Assembly (NCBI GenBank): GCA_902783175.1
Contig: CACZQA010000192.1
Coordinates: 1-15,481, forward strand
Origin: an uncultured Coriobacteriaceae bacterium
Lineage (GTDB): Bacteria > Actinomycetota > Coriobacteriia > Coriobacteriales > QAMH01
Length of the DNA: 15,481 nucleotides
Direction: 5' to 3'
The stretch's first letter is position 1. Each line of letters begins with the position of its first letter. The notes beneath the pieces were generated by a model. It did not search any database and had not been told where the DNA came from. It was given only the letters and a program-made list of their open reading frames with translations. Both the position numbers and the translations under genes were made by a program. This document shows positions 7,242 through 15,453 of the stretch, piece after piece.

Positions 7242-7502
7242 TTATTTGGCCTTCTCGACGATCTCGATGAGGCGCCAGCGCTTCTTCTTGGACAGCGGTC
7301 GGGTCTCCATGATGCGGACGATGTCGCCCACACCTGCCTCGTTGTTCTCGTCATGAGCGTGAAGCTTGCTCGTGGTGGTCATCATCTTGTGATAGACCCT
7401 GTGCTGCTTGCGCTCCTCGATCTGAACGACGATGGTCTTGTCGTTGGCTGCCGAGACGACTACGCCCTGGCGAACCTTACGACTGTTACGCTCTTCTGCC
7501 AT
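7242..7502 (-). CDS. rpsQ: 30S ribosomal protein S17
   Basis: 86 residues, standard length. S17 is an OB-fold primary binder of the 16S rRNA 5' domain. [22 protein letters not shown] at the N-terminus, [19 protein letters not shown] in the middle and [28 protein letters not shown] at the end match the family throughout. The ATG has AAAGGAG 10 bases upstream. A 30-base spacer with GGAAAGG separates it from rplN. In E. coli this is the last gene of the S10 operon, with the spc promoter following; here no promoter or terminator is visible in the short spacer, so S10 and spc appear to be transcribed together. Confidence 0.97.
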   Translation of the reverse strand: MAEERNSRKVRQGVVVSAANDKTIVVQIEERKQHRVYHKMMTTTSKLHAHDENNEAGVGDIVRIMETRPLSKKKRWRLIEIVEKAK

Positions 7503-7520
7503 TTAGGTTTCGCTCCTTTC

Positions 7521-7733
7521 CTAGGACGCAGCGTCTGCTGCTGCATTGATCTCGCGGGCACGCAGCTCGGTGCAGATGCGCGCGATGTCTTTCTTAACGG
7601 TCTTAACACGTGCAGTGTTGTCCAGCTGGCTGGTAGCCATCTGGAAGCGCAGGTTGAACAGCTCGGCACGTGCCTCGCTCAACTTCTCGTTGAGGTCGTC
7701 GGTGGAAAGCTCACGTACTTCAGATGCTTTCAT
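7521..7733 (-). CDS. rpmC: 50S ribosomal protein L29
   Basis: 70 residues, normal for L29, a small two-helix protein beside L23 at the tunnel exit. The family pattern is clear: [18 protein letters not shown], then [21 protein letters not shown] (about residues 25-45) and [14 protein letters not shown]. The C-terminus is a short Ala-rich extension (INAAADAAS). The ATG shares one base with the rplP stop, and GGGAGG lies nine bases upstream, within the coding sequence of the L16 acidic tail. rpsQ follows after 18 bases. Confidence 0.97.
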   Translation of the reverse strand: MKASEVRELSTDDLNEKLSEARAELFNLRFQMATSQLDNTARVKTVKKDIARICTELRAREINAAADAAS

Positions 7734-8284
7734 TACGCGTTACCTCCCTTCGCGGCAGCCTCACGAGCAGCTTCGACCTCTGCCTCGTGCTCTGCTTCTT
7801 CCTCAGCCTCGATAGCGCGCTGGATAGCGAACTCCTTGGCGTGCTCCTCGGCAAACTCGTGCGCATGCTCTGCCGCGTCGGCGCGGAACAGCATCTTGCA
7901 CTTGATGGGAAGCTTATTGATGGCAAGGCGCATGGCCTCGCGAGCTTCCTCGGGGGTCACGCCGTCGATCTCGAACATGACGCGGCCCGGCTTGACGACT
8001 GCCACCCACTCTTCCGGGTTGCCCTTGCCGGAACCCATGCGGGTCTCTGCCGGCTTCTTGGTAATGGGCTTGTCCGGGAAGATCGTGATCCACACACGGC
8101 CGCCACGCTTCAAGTAGCGGGTCATGGCGATACGTGCGGCCTCGATCTGGCGGTTGGTGATCCAATGGGCCTCGAGAGCCTGGATTCCGTAGGAACCGAA
8201 GGCGAGCTTCGTGCCGCCCTTGGCCTTGCCCTTCATAGAACCACGCTGGACCTTGCGGTACTTGGTGCGCTTAGGCATCAACAT
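7733..8284 (-). CDS. rplP: 50S ribosomal protein L16 with acidic C-terminal extension
   Basis: 183 residues, about 40 more than the usual 136-145. L16 helps position the A-site tRNA and is a late assembly protein. The core (1-133) is normal: [24 protein letters not shown] at 61-73, [19 protein letters not shown] at 82-100 and a helix ending [10 protein letters not shown]. The family normally ends a few residues after this. Here residues 134-183 add a Glu/Ala/His-rich tail with about 15 acidic and four basic residues, predicted helical by eye. I chose the ATG at 8284 because it overlaps the rpsC stop (TAATG), has GGAGG eight bases upstream, and matches the E. coli-type MLxPKRTK opening; the ATG at 8278 is less well placed. 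The stop overlaps rpmC as TAATG. The role of the tail is unknown. Confidence 0.97.
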   Translation of the reverse strand: MLMPKRTKYRKVQRGSMKGKAKGGTKLAFGSYGIQALEAHWITNRQIEAARIAMTRYLKRGGRVWITIFPDKPITKKPAETRMGSGKGNPEEWVAVVKPGRVMFEIDGVTPEEAREAMRLAINKLPIKCKMLFRADAAEHAHEFAEEHAKEFAIQRAIEAEEEAEHEAEVEAAREAAAKGGNA

Positions 8285-8994
8285 TAGCGGTCCCTCCTCT
8301 CACCACGACGGCCACGGCCGCGGCGCTGGCTAGAGGTGCCCTCGAGAGCAGGATTGGTCTTCTGCTGACCAGGAAGCACTTCGCCGTAGTACACCCAGAC
8401 CTTGATACCGCAGGAACCCATGGTGGTGTGTGCGGTTGCGGTGCCGTAATCGATCATTGCACGAAGGGTGTGCAGCGGCACACGGCCCTCGCGGTACCAC
8501 TCGCGGCGGCTCATCTCGGCGCCACCCAGACGGCCTGCGCACTGGATACGGATACCCTTGGCGCCGGACTTGCGGGCGGACTGCACGGCCTTGCGCATCG
8601 CGCGGCGGAAGGCGACGCGGCCCTCGAGCTGCTCGGCGATGGACTGGGCGATCAGGTTGGCGTCGAGCTCGGGGCGCTTGACCTCGATGACCTCGACGGA
8701 GACATGACCGCCGGCGATGGCCTCGAGCTCCTTGCGCAGAGCGTCGACCTCGGTGCCCTTCTTACCGATGACGATGCCGGGACGGGCGGTAGTGACGATG
8801 ACCTTGATCTTGTCGCCAGCGCGCTCGATCTCTACCTTGGAAAGCGCAGCGCCCGCGAGCTTGGTCTCGACGTGCTTGCGCAGCTTGATATCGTTCTCAA
8901 GCGTGGCAGCATAGTCTTTACCGGCATACCAGCGGCTACGCCAGTTCTCGGTGATACCCAGGCGAAAACCAGTCGGCTTAACCTTCTGACCCAT
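8284..8994 (-). CDS. rpsC: 30S ribosomal protein S3
   Basis: 236 residues. S3 lies at the mRNA entry of the 30S subunit, where with S4 and S5 it forms the helicase-like entry ring. It starts [18 protein letters not shown]. The KH domain carries [10 protein letters not shown], with its GKKG loop at 77-80. The C-terminal domain holds [20 protein letters not shown] (about 144-163) and [22 protein letters not shown]. The tail after residue 220 is Arg/Gly-rich ([16 protein letters not shown]), a variable part in this family. GGAGG lies just upstream. The TAA overlaps the rplP ATG by one base. Confidence 0.98.
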   Translation of the reverse strand: MGQKVKPTGFRLGITENWRSRWYAGKDYAATLENDIKLRKHVETKLAGAALSKVEIERAGDKIKVIVTTARPGIVIGKKGTEVDALRKELEAIAGGHVSVEVIEVKRPELDANLIAQSIAEQLEGRVAFRRAMRKAVQSARKSGAKGIRIQCAGRLGGAEMSRREWYREGRVPLHTLRAMIDYGTATAHTTMGSCGIKVWVYYGEVLPGQQKTNPALEGTSSQRRGRGRRGERRDR

Positions 8995-8997
8995 GTG

Positions 8998-9339
8998 CTA
9001 CGCCTCCTCTCTCGTTGCAACGACGACGGTGATGTGGCTCGTGCGCTTCCTGATGGGGCTTGCGGAGCCCTTGGCGCGCGGGCGGAAACGCTTCATGGTC
9101 GGGCCTTCGTCAACGTAGGCTTCCTTGATGACCAGGTTCTCGGGGCGAACGCCGTACTTGTTCTCGGCGTTTGCCGCAGCGGAGGCGACGACCTTCGAGA
9201 CAGCCTCGGAGATGGCGCGCTCGTTGAAGCGCAGGATATCCATGGCGTCGACGACCTCTTTGCCGCGAATCTCGTTCACGACGATGCGAGCCTTGCGCGG
9301 AGAAACGCGCACGTACTTGGCTACTGCTTTAGCTTGCAT
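8998..9339 (-). CDS. rplV: 50S ribosomal protein L22
   Basis: 113 residues, the standard length. L22 contacts all 23S rRNA domains, and its beta hairpin lines the exit tunnel beside L4. Visible family features are [19 protein letters not shown] (about residues 9-27), the NAENKYGV region and the hairpin around residues 79-103 with [18 protein letters not shown]. The hairpin is of normal length, without the insertions or deletions linked to macrolide resistance elsewhere. The ATG has AGGAGG seven bases upstream. The TAG stop is only three bases from the rpsC ATG, and the rpsC ribosome binding site lies inside the end of this gene. Confidence 0.98.
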   Translation of the reverse strand: MQAKAVAKYVRVSPRKARIVVNEIRGKEVVDAMDILRFNERAISEAVSKVVASAAANAENKYGVRPENLVIKEAYVDEGPTMKRFRPRAKGSASPIRKRTSHITVVVATREEA

Positions 9340-9350
9340 TTACGTTCCTC

Positions 9351-9611
9351 CTAATCTGCGCGATGGCCGCGGAAGGTACGAGTCGGCGCGAACTCGCCGA
9401 GCTTGTGACCGACCATGGACTCGGTTACGTATACAGGGACATGACGACGACCGTCATGGACGGCGATCGTGTGGCCGACCATTTCCGGGAAGATCGTCGA
9501 AGAACGGCTCCAGGTCTTGATGGCCTTCTTTTCGCCTGCCTCGTTCATCGCAACGATGCGAGCGAGGAGACGCGGCTCTACATAAGGGCCTTTCTTGAGA
9601 CTTCTACTCAT
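9351..9611 (-). CDS. rpsS: 30S ribosomal protein S19
   Basis: 86 residues, slightly shorter than the usual 90-93. S19 forms a complex with S13 in the 30S head and contacts the A-site tRNA region. The opening [16 protein letters not shown] and the later [29 protein letters not shown] are diagnostic. The C-terminus stops at [15 protein letters not shown], omitting a few tail residues seen in longer homologues; this tail is variable in the family. The ATG has GAGGAG five bases upstream. rplV follows after 11 bases. Confidence 0.97.
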   Translation of the reverse strand: MSRSLKKGPYVEPRLLARIVAMNEAGEKKAIKTWSRSSTIFPEMVGHTIAVHDGRRHVPVYVTESMVGHKLGEFAPTRTFRGHRAD

Positions 9612-9624
9612 TACTTCTCCTCAC

Positions 9625-10455
9625 TTATTTCTTGCGGCGACGGATGATCAGGCGGCTCGTGGCCTTCTTCGGGTTGCGAGTGCGATGGCCCTTGGTGGGA
9701 ACACCCCACGGGGTGACAGGATGACGACCAGCGGTCTTGTTCTTGCCCTCGCCACCACCATGCGGGTGGTCGACCGGGTTCATAACGGTACCGCGAACGG
9801 TCGGGCGGACACCCAGCCAACGCTTGCGGCCTGCCTTGCCGAGGCGGATGTTGGCATGCTCGGCGTTGCCGACCTCGCCAACCGTCGCGCGGCAGGTAAG
9901 AAGCACGCGACGCATCTCAGAAGACGGCATGCGGAGGATGGCGTAGCCGCCCTCCTTGCCCATCAGCTGGATGCTGGTGCCAGCAGAACGTGCCATCGCA
10001 GCGCCCTTGCCAGGCTGGAACTCGACCGCATGGATCAGAGTACCGACCGGGATGTTGGCGAGCGGAAGCGCGTTGCCGGGCTTGATGTCGGCCTCGGGGC
10101 CGGACTCGACGATGTCGCCGACCTTCAGGCCCTTGGGCTGGAGGATGTACGCCTTGGCGCCGTCGACGTAGTGCAGAAGCGCGATACGGGCAGAACGGTT
10201 CGGGTCGTACTCGATGGTCGCAACCTTTGCCGGAATTCCGTCCTTCTGACGCTTGAAGTCGATCTTGCGGTACTTGCGCTTGTGACCGCCGCCCTGATGA
10301 CGGGTCGTGATGCGGCCATAGTTGTTGCGGCCGGCCTTCTTAGGTAGCGGCTCCAACAGCGACTTCTCGGGCTTGGTCGTCGTGATCTCTGCGAAGTCAG
10401 AGACCGTCTGGAAGCGACGTCCCGGGGAAGACGGCTTGTATTGCTTTACTCCCAT
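9625..10455 (-). CDS. rplB: 50S ribosomal protein L2
   Basis: 276 residues, the standard length. L2 binds 23S rRNA near the peptidyl transferase centre and helps join the subunits. The N-terminal OB-fold carries [20 protein letters not shown] (about 42-61), and the C-terminal part has [14 protein letters not shown], with His230 matching the functionally important His229 of E. coli. The tail [21 protein letters not shown] is typical. A TTG two codons upstream (10461) is in frame, but the ATG at 10455 has AAGGAG seven bases ahead, whereas the TTG would be one base from it, so the ATG is the start. rpsS follows after 13 bases. Confidence 0.98.
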   Translation of the reverse strand: MGVKQYKPSSPGRRFQTVSDFAEITTTKPEKSLLEPLPKKAGRNNYGRITTRHQGGGHKRKYRKIDFKRQKDGIPAKVATIEYDPNRSARIALLHYVDGAKAYILQPKGLKVGDIVESGPEADIKPGNALPLANIPVGTLIHAVEFQPGKGAAMARSAGTSIQLMGKEGGYAILRMPSSEMRRVLLTCRATVGEVGNAEHANIRLGKAGRKRWLGVRPTVRGTVMNPVDHPHGGGEGKNKTAGRHPVTPWGVPTKGHRTRNPKKATSRLIIRRRKK

Positions 10456-10625
10456 GAACAAACTCCTTCTTGATTCCGATTGCCAGATGACCGCCTGGGA
10501 TGGAGGGCTGTGCGTGCCCCCGCGCGGTCCTGACTCCGGACTACCACGCCGCCGGGCATCTCCTTATTGGAAACTCTCGACGGCAACGAATCCCCCATTG
10601 CACAATGGGGGATTTGGAACCTTGC
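10456..10625 (-). promoter_or_regulatory. Structured spacer rplW-rplB (two stem-loops)
   Basis: A 170-base spacer in an otherwise tightly packed run. It contains a perfect 12-bp inverted repeat at 10589-10614 (arms AATCCCCCATTG and its complement, two bases apart) starting 12 bases past the rplW stop. A second, looser stem has arms GACCGC at 10489-10494 and GCGGTC at 10524-10529, with a possible inner GGG/CCC extension. Between them lies an 11-base motif, actaccacgcc on the plus strand (10540-10550), also found in the rpmD-rplO spacer. Neither stem is followed by a U-run, so a terminator is not supported. The rplB ribosome binding site ends the spacer. RNA processing, stabilisation or protein binding are all possible. 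Confidence 0.65.
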
Positions 10626-10913
10626 TTAGTCCTGGTTGGCGAACAGCTCGATGGTGTCGCCCTCGGCCAGCGTTACGATGGCCTTCTTCCAGGTGCGAGT
10701 CTTGCCCTCGATGTTGCGCATGCGCTTCTTCTTGGACTTGACGTTGACCGTGTTGACCTTGAGCACCTTGACGTCGAAGATCTCTTCGACTGCCTTGGCG
10801 ATCTCGATCTTGCTTGCGGTCTTGGCCACTTCGAACGTGAAGCGGTTGTACTCCTGCATATCGAAGGAGCGCTCGGTGATGACCGGGCGGATGATGATCT
10901 GACGTGCCTCCAT
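10626..10913 (-). CDS. rplW: 50S ribosomal protein L23
   Basis: 95 residues, standard length. L23 sits at the tunnel exit and is the docking site for trigger factor and the signal recognition particle, so it links to the secY gene in the same cluster. It begins MEARQIIIRPVITERS, the usual L23 opening, and ends with the KKAIVTLAEGDTIELF segment. The ATG shares its A with the rplD stop codon, and GAGGAGG lies 10 bases upstream inside rplD. Its TAA is followed after 11 bases by the perfect palindrome at 10589-10614, and the next gene begins only 170 bases on. The protein shows no oddities. Confidence 0.98.
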   Translation of the reverse strand: MEARQIIIRPVITERSFDMQEYNRFTFEVAKTASKIEIAKAVEEIFDVKVLKVNTVNVKSKKKRMRNIEGKTRTWKKAIVTLAEGDTIELFANQD

Positions 10914-11536
10914 TACGACAGCACCTCCTCGACATACTTGACGGCGTCCTTGGTCATGACCAGTGCCGCGTTGTCAACGAGATCGTAGGTGTTGATCTCG
11001 GATGCAGCGATGACGTTTGCCTTCTTGATGTTGCGGAAGGACAGAAACGCGTTGACATCCTCGTCGTTGACGACGACGGTCACGCGGCCCGTGATGTCGA
11101 GCGCCTTGAGGAACGCCACTGCCTGCTTGGTGCACGGCTTTTCGAAATCGAAGTTATCGACGACGAACAGCTCGGAATCGGCGAGCTTGCCGGACACGGC
11201 AGAGCGCATGGCGAGCTTGACGACCTTGCTCGGCACATGGAACGCATAGGAGCGAGGATGCGGACCGAACACGACGCCACCATGACGGAACTGCGCAGCG
11301 CGGGTGGAACCCTGACGAGCGCGGCCTGTGCCCTTCTGGCGGAACGGCTTGCGGCCGCCACCGGAAACCTGACCACGGGTCTTGGTGCTGTGCGTGCCCT
11401 GGCGAAGCATCGCCATCTGGCTGCGCACCACCTGGTGCATTGCATAGGTGTTGGGCTCGATAGCGAAGACGCTATCTGCGACCTCCATGGTGCCCTGCGG
11501 CTTACCAGCGGAGTCGGTGATATTGAGAGTTGCCAT
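10913..11536 (-). CDS. rplD: 50S ribosomal protein L4
   Basis: 207 residues, typical for bacterial L4. L4 is an early-assembling protein whose loop lines the peptide exit tunnel; in E. coli it is also the repressor of the S10 operon. The tunnel loop is clear: GQVSGGGRKPFRQKGTGRARQ at about residues 56-76, followed by GSTRAAQFRHGGVVFGPHPR. Changes in this loop cause macrolide resistance in other bacteria; nothing in it looks abnormal here. The ATG start is preceded by GGAGGAGAAGG, and the stop codon overlaps the rplW start as TAATG, implying coupled translation. The E. coli-like regulatory role is a family inference and is not shown by the sequence. Confidence 0.98.
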   Translation of the reverse strand: MATLNITDSAGKPQGTMEVADSVFAIEPNTYAMHQVVRSQMAMLRQGTHSTKTRGQVSGGGRKPFRQKGTGRARQGSTRAAQFRHGGVVFGPHPRSYAFHVPSKVVKLAMRSAVSGKLADSELFVVDNFDFEKPCTKQAVAFLKALDITGRVTVVVNDEDVNAFLSFRNIKKANVIAASEINTYDLVDNAALVMTKDAVKYVEEVLS

Positions 11537-11551
11537 TGACCTTCTCCTCCT

Positions 11552-12172
11552 TTAAGCCATACGGATCTGAACGAGAGCGCCCTTGCCACCAGGAACGGCA
11601 CCCTTTACCAACAAGAGGTTCTGCTCTGCATCGACGCGAACCACGGCGAGGTTCTTGACCGTGACGCGGTCGCAACCCATGTGGCCCGGAAGACGCATGC
11701 CCTTGAAGACGCGAGCAGGATACGCGCACATGCCGACAGAACCCGGAGCACGATGGAAGTGATGACCATGTGCACCTGGGCCACCGCCGAAGCCGTGACG
11801 CTTGATGACACCAGCGAAGCCCTTGCCCTTGCTCACGCCAGTGACGTCGACCTTGGCGACGTCTTCGAAAGCCGCGACCGTGACGGTCTCGCCGACGGAA
11901 TGCTCAGAGGCATTCTCGACGCGCACTTCGCGCAGGTAGCGCATCGGAGCGATGCCCGCCTTGTCGAAGTGGCCCTTCATGGGCTTGTTGACTTTCTTTT
12001 CCTTGATGTCGCCGAAACCGATCTGGACGGCCTCGTAGCCGTCGGTCTCGGTGGTCTTTACCTGCGAGACAACGCAGGGGCCGGCCTGGATGACCGTGAC
12101 GGGGATGATGTTGTCATCTTCTCCCCAGACCTGAGTCATACCCAGCTTGCGGCCGAGAATCGTATTGACCAT
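11552..12172 (-). CDS. rplC: 50S ribosomal protein L3
   Basis: 206 residues from the ATG at 12172. L3 is an early assembly protein whose long loop reaches toward the peptidyl transferase centre. [12 protein letters not shown] at residues 5-16 is the family N-terminus. The loop holds [19 protein letters not shown] followed by [18 protein letters not shown], and the C-terminus has [14 protein letters not shown] two codons upstream (12178) is also in frame; I chose the ATG because family members begin a few residues before ILGRK and TTAGG lies six bases upstream of it. The ribosome binding site is weaker than that of its neighbours. The tip reads GHMG, where the E. coli protein has GQMG with the Gln that PrmB methylates. 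rplD follows after 15 bases. Confidence 0.97.
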   Translation of the reverse strand: MVNTILGRKLGMTQVWGEDDNIIPVTVIQAGPCVVSQVKTTETDGYEAVQIGFGDIKEKKVNKPMKGHFDKAGIAPMRYLREVRVENASEHSVGETVTVAAFEDVAKVDVTGVSKGKGFAGVIKRHGFGGGPGAHGHHFHRAPGSVGMCAYPARVFKGMRLPGHMGCDRVTVKNLAVVRVDAEQNLLLVKGAVPGGKGALVQIRMA

Positions 12173-12303
12173 TTCCAACCTAACCTTCAGGCGATCTTGA
12201 GTAGATTACCCTTCGTAACTCTTCAGCGGATCGCAGCTTGATGCTCGTCCCTTTGTTCGATTCATACGCCGGGACGTTGACACACTACGCCCTATAGAGC
12301 GCA

Positions 12304-12329
12304 GCCTGCACAGTCTACACCATGCAGGC
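12304..12329. promoter_or_regulatory. 7-bp inverted repeat spanning the candidate -10 of rplC
   Basis: GCCTGCA (12304-12310) and TGCAGGC (12323-12329) are perfect inverted copies separated by 12 bases. The intervening bases contain the proposed -10 hexamer, and the right arm lies in the -35/-10 spacer. The placement fits either an operator half-site pair or, if transcription starts upstream, an RNA stem-loop. No regulator can be named from sequence alone. Confidence 0.35.
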
Positions 12330-12340
12330 AAGCTTTTGAA
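12312..12340 (-). promoter_or_regulatory. Candidate sigma-70-type promoter for the rplC operon
   Basis: On the minus strand TTCAAA (12340-12335, four of six matches to TTGACA) is separated by exactly 17 bases from TAGACT (12317-12312, four of six matches to TATAAT). Transcription would start near 12305, leaving a leader of about 130 bases before rplC. An A/T-rich tract (about 12331-12351) overlaps and precedes the -35 element, in contrast to the surrounding G+C-rich DNA. A promoter is expected here because a terminator-like hairpin lies upstream. The hexamers are not strong enough alone for certainty. Confidence 0.4.
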
Positions 12341-12430
12341 GAAGATTTTTGACTTCCTCCACATCTCCTCCATCGCGCGGGAGTACGTCAGAGGCGAGCT
12401 CGGGAGAACACGGCGCAGCCCCATGGATGC

Positions 12431-12465
12431 AAAAGGGCACCGCCCCCATCTTGGAGCGGTGCCCT
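12431..12465 (-). terminator. Intrinsic terminator-like hairpin after rpsJ
   Basis: On the minus strand a 10-bp perfect stem (AGGGCACCGC with GCGGTGCCCT; positions 12434-12443 and 12456-12465) extends by a U-G wobble and two G-C pairs to 13 bp. It closes a six-base loop and is followed by a run of four T before GCATCC. It begins 28 bases beyond the rpsJ stop. The stem is strong and G+C rich, but the U-run is short, so partial read-through into rplC is possible. The A-run on the other flank does not face any plus-strand gene. This is the only structure in the window that has both the stem and the T-run expected of a Rho-independent terminator. Confidence 0.72.
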
Positions 12466-12493
12466 GGTACATGCTATTCGAGATACGAGCTGC

Positions 12494-12802
12494 TTAGAGC
12501 TTGATCTCGATGTCGACGCCTGCGGGAAGGTCGAGGCGCATCAGCGAGTCGACGGTGTTCGGCGTCGGGTCGAGGATGTCGATGAGGCGCTTGTGGGTGC
12601 GCATCTCGAACTGCTCGCGGGAGTCCTTGTTGACGTGCGGCGAGCGGATGACGGTGTACAGGTTGCGCTCAGTCGGCAGCGGGATCGGACCGGAAATACG
12701 TGCGCCGGTCTTGGCCGCGGTATCGACGATAAGCTTGGTCGACTGGTCCACGATCTCGTGATCGTAGCCCTTCAGTCGAATGCGAATCTTCTGGCTAGGC
12801 AC
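12494..12802 (-). CDS. rpsJ: 30S ribosomal protein S10 (NusE)
   Basis: 102 residues, standard for S10. S10 belongs to the 30S head and, as NusE, also pairs with NusB and NusG in antitermination and transcription-translation coupling. The [11 protein letters not shown] start and the [19 protein letters not shown] segment around residues 40-58 are family hallmarks. The start codon is GTG; GGAGG lies 10 bases upstream and no in-frame ATG precedes it. The gene follows fusA by 34 bases and is followed, 28 bases past its stop, by a terminator-like hairpin. By layout it is therefore the last gene of the str unit, whereas in E. coli it opens the S10 operon. The protein itself is typical. Confidence 0.98.
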   Translation of the reverse strand: MPSQKIRIRLKGYDHEIVDQSTKLIVDTAAKTGARISGPIPLPTERNLYTVIRSPHVNKDSREQFEMRTHKRLIDILDPTPNTVDSLMRLDLPAGVDIEIKL

Positions 12803-12836
12803 TTAACTCAAACCTCCATATATCGAGCGTGAAGCG

Positions 12837-14945
<2,109 letters not shown>

Positions 14946-14961
14946 TACTTGCTAACACTCC

Positions 14962-15432
14962 CTACCAACGATAATGCGAGAACGCACGGTTGGACTCGGC
15001 CATCTTGTAGACGTCCTCGCGCTTCTTGACAGAAGCGCCCAGGCCGTTGGAAGCGTCCATAATCTCTGCGGCAAGGCGCTGGGCCATGCTGCGCTCCTTG
15101 CGGGCGCGGGAGAAGCCGACAATCCAACGGATAGCCAGCGTGGTGGAGCGGCGGGAGTTGACCTCGGTCGGGACCTGGTAGGTGGCGCCGCCGACACGAC
15201 GGGGCTTGACCTCGACGGACGGGCGGACGTTCTCCATGGCCTTCTTGAAGACGCTGAGCGCGTCCTCGCCGGTCTTCTCGGCGACGATGTCGAAGGCGCC
15301 GTAGACGATGGACTCGGCAACGGAGCGCTTGCCGTCGAGCAGGACCTTGTTGATCAGCTGCGTGACGAGACGGTTGTTGTATACAGCATCCGGGGCGATC
15401 TCGCGGCGGACTGCAGCATTACGACGTGGCAT
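14962..15432 (-). CDS. rpsG: 30S ribosomal protein S7
   Basis: 156 residues, the usual length for bacterial S7. S7 is a primary binder of the 3' major domain of 16S rRNA, nucleates assembly of the head, and lies near the E site; in E. coli it also represses the str operon. The N-terminus is the usual [14 protein letters not shown] basic arm. The middle carries the family pattern [13 protein letters not shown] (about residues 76-88), followed by the [12 protein letters not shown] stretch. The ATG start has AAAGGAT eight bases upstream. The gene ends TAG 16 bases before fusA, and the fusA ribosome binding site (GGGAG) overlaps this stop. It is a complete and typical member of the family. Confidence 0.98.
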   Translation of the reverse strand: MPRRNAAVRREIAPDAVYNNRLVTQLINKVLLDGKRSVAESIVYGAFDIVAEKTGEDALSVFKKAMENVRPSVEVKPRRVGGATYQVPTEVNSRRSTTLAIRWIVGFSRARKERSMAQRLAAEIMDASNGLGASVKKREDVYKMAESNRAFSHYRW

Positions 15433-15453
15433 AAATCAATATCCTTTCGTAAC

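Larger units (their letters stand above)
12173..12493 (-). other. 321-base spacer between rpsJ and rplC
   Basis: This is the only stretch of more than 300 bases without a gene. Reading toward rplC it holds the rpsJ terminator-like hairpin (12431-12465), about 70 bases of purine-rich sequence with GGAGG-like runs but no convincing gene, an A/T-richer patch with a candidate promoter (12312-12340), an inverted repeat over that promoter (12304-12329), and a leader of about 130 bases with one weak 6-bp stem (12246-12251 with 12271-12276). A minus-strand open frame of about 88 codons crosses it (12206-12472), but its composition is not protein-like. In E. coli the S10 operon leader is the target of L4 autoregulation, and this leader holds the equivalent position. 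Confidence 0.7.

Noticed and set aside
10589..10614. Palindrome after rplW as a Rho-independent terminator
   Set aside because: No T-run follows the stem in either direction, and the same run of ribosomal protein genes continues after it.
12277..12282. Perfect TTGACA on the plus strand in the rpsJ-rplC spacer
   Set aside because: No -10-like hexamer lies 16-18 bases downstream, and the only plus-strand target would be antisense to rpsJ and fusA.
12206..12472. 88-codon minus-strand open frame in the rpsJ-rplC spacer
   Set aside because: It runs through the terminator-like hairpin and the candidate promoter, has Arg/Ser/Cys-rich composition and no known motif.
12801..12836. A promoter for rpsJ in the fusA-rpsJ gap
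   Set aside because: The 34 bases hold only the ribosome binding site and no -35/-10 pair, so rpsJ most likely shares the fusA transcript.
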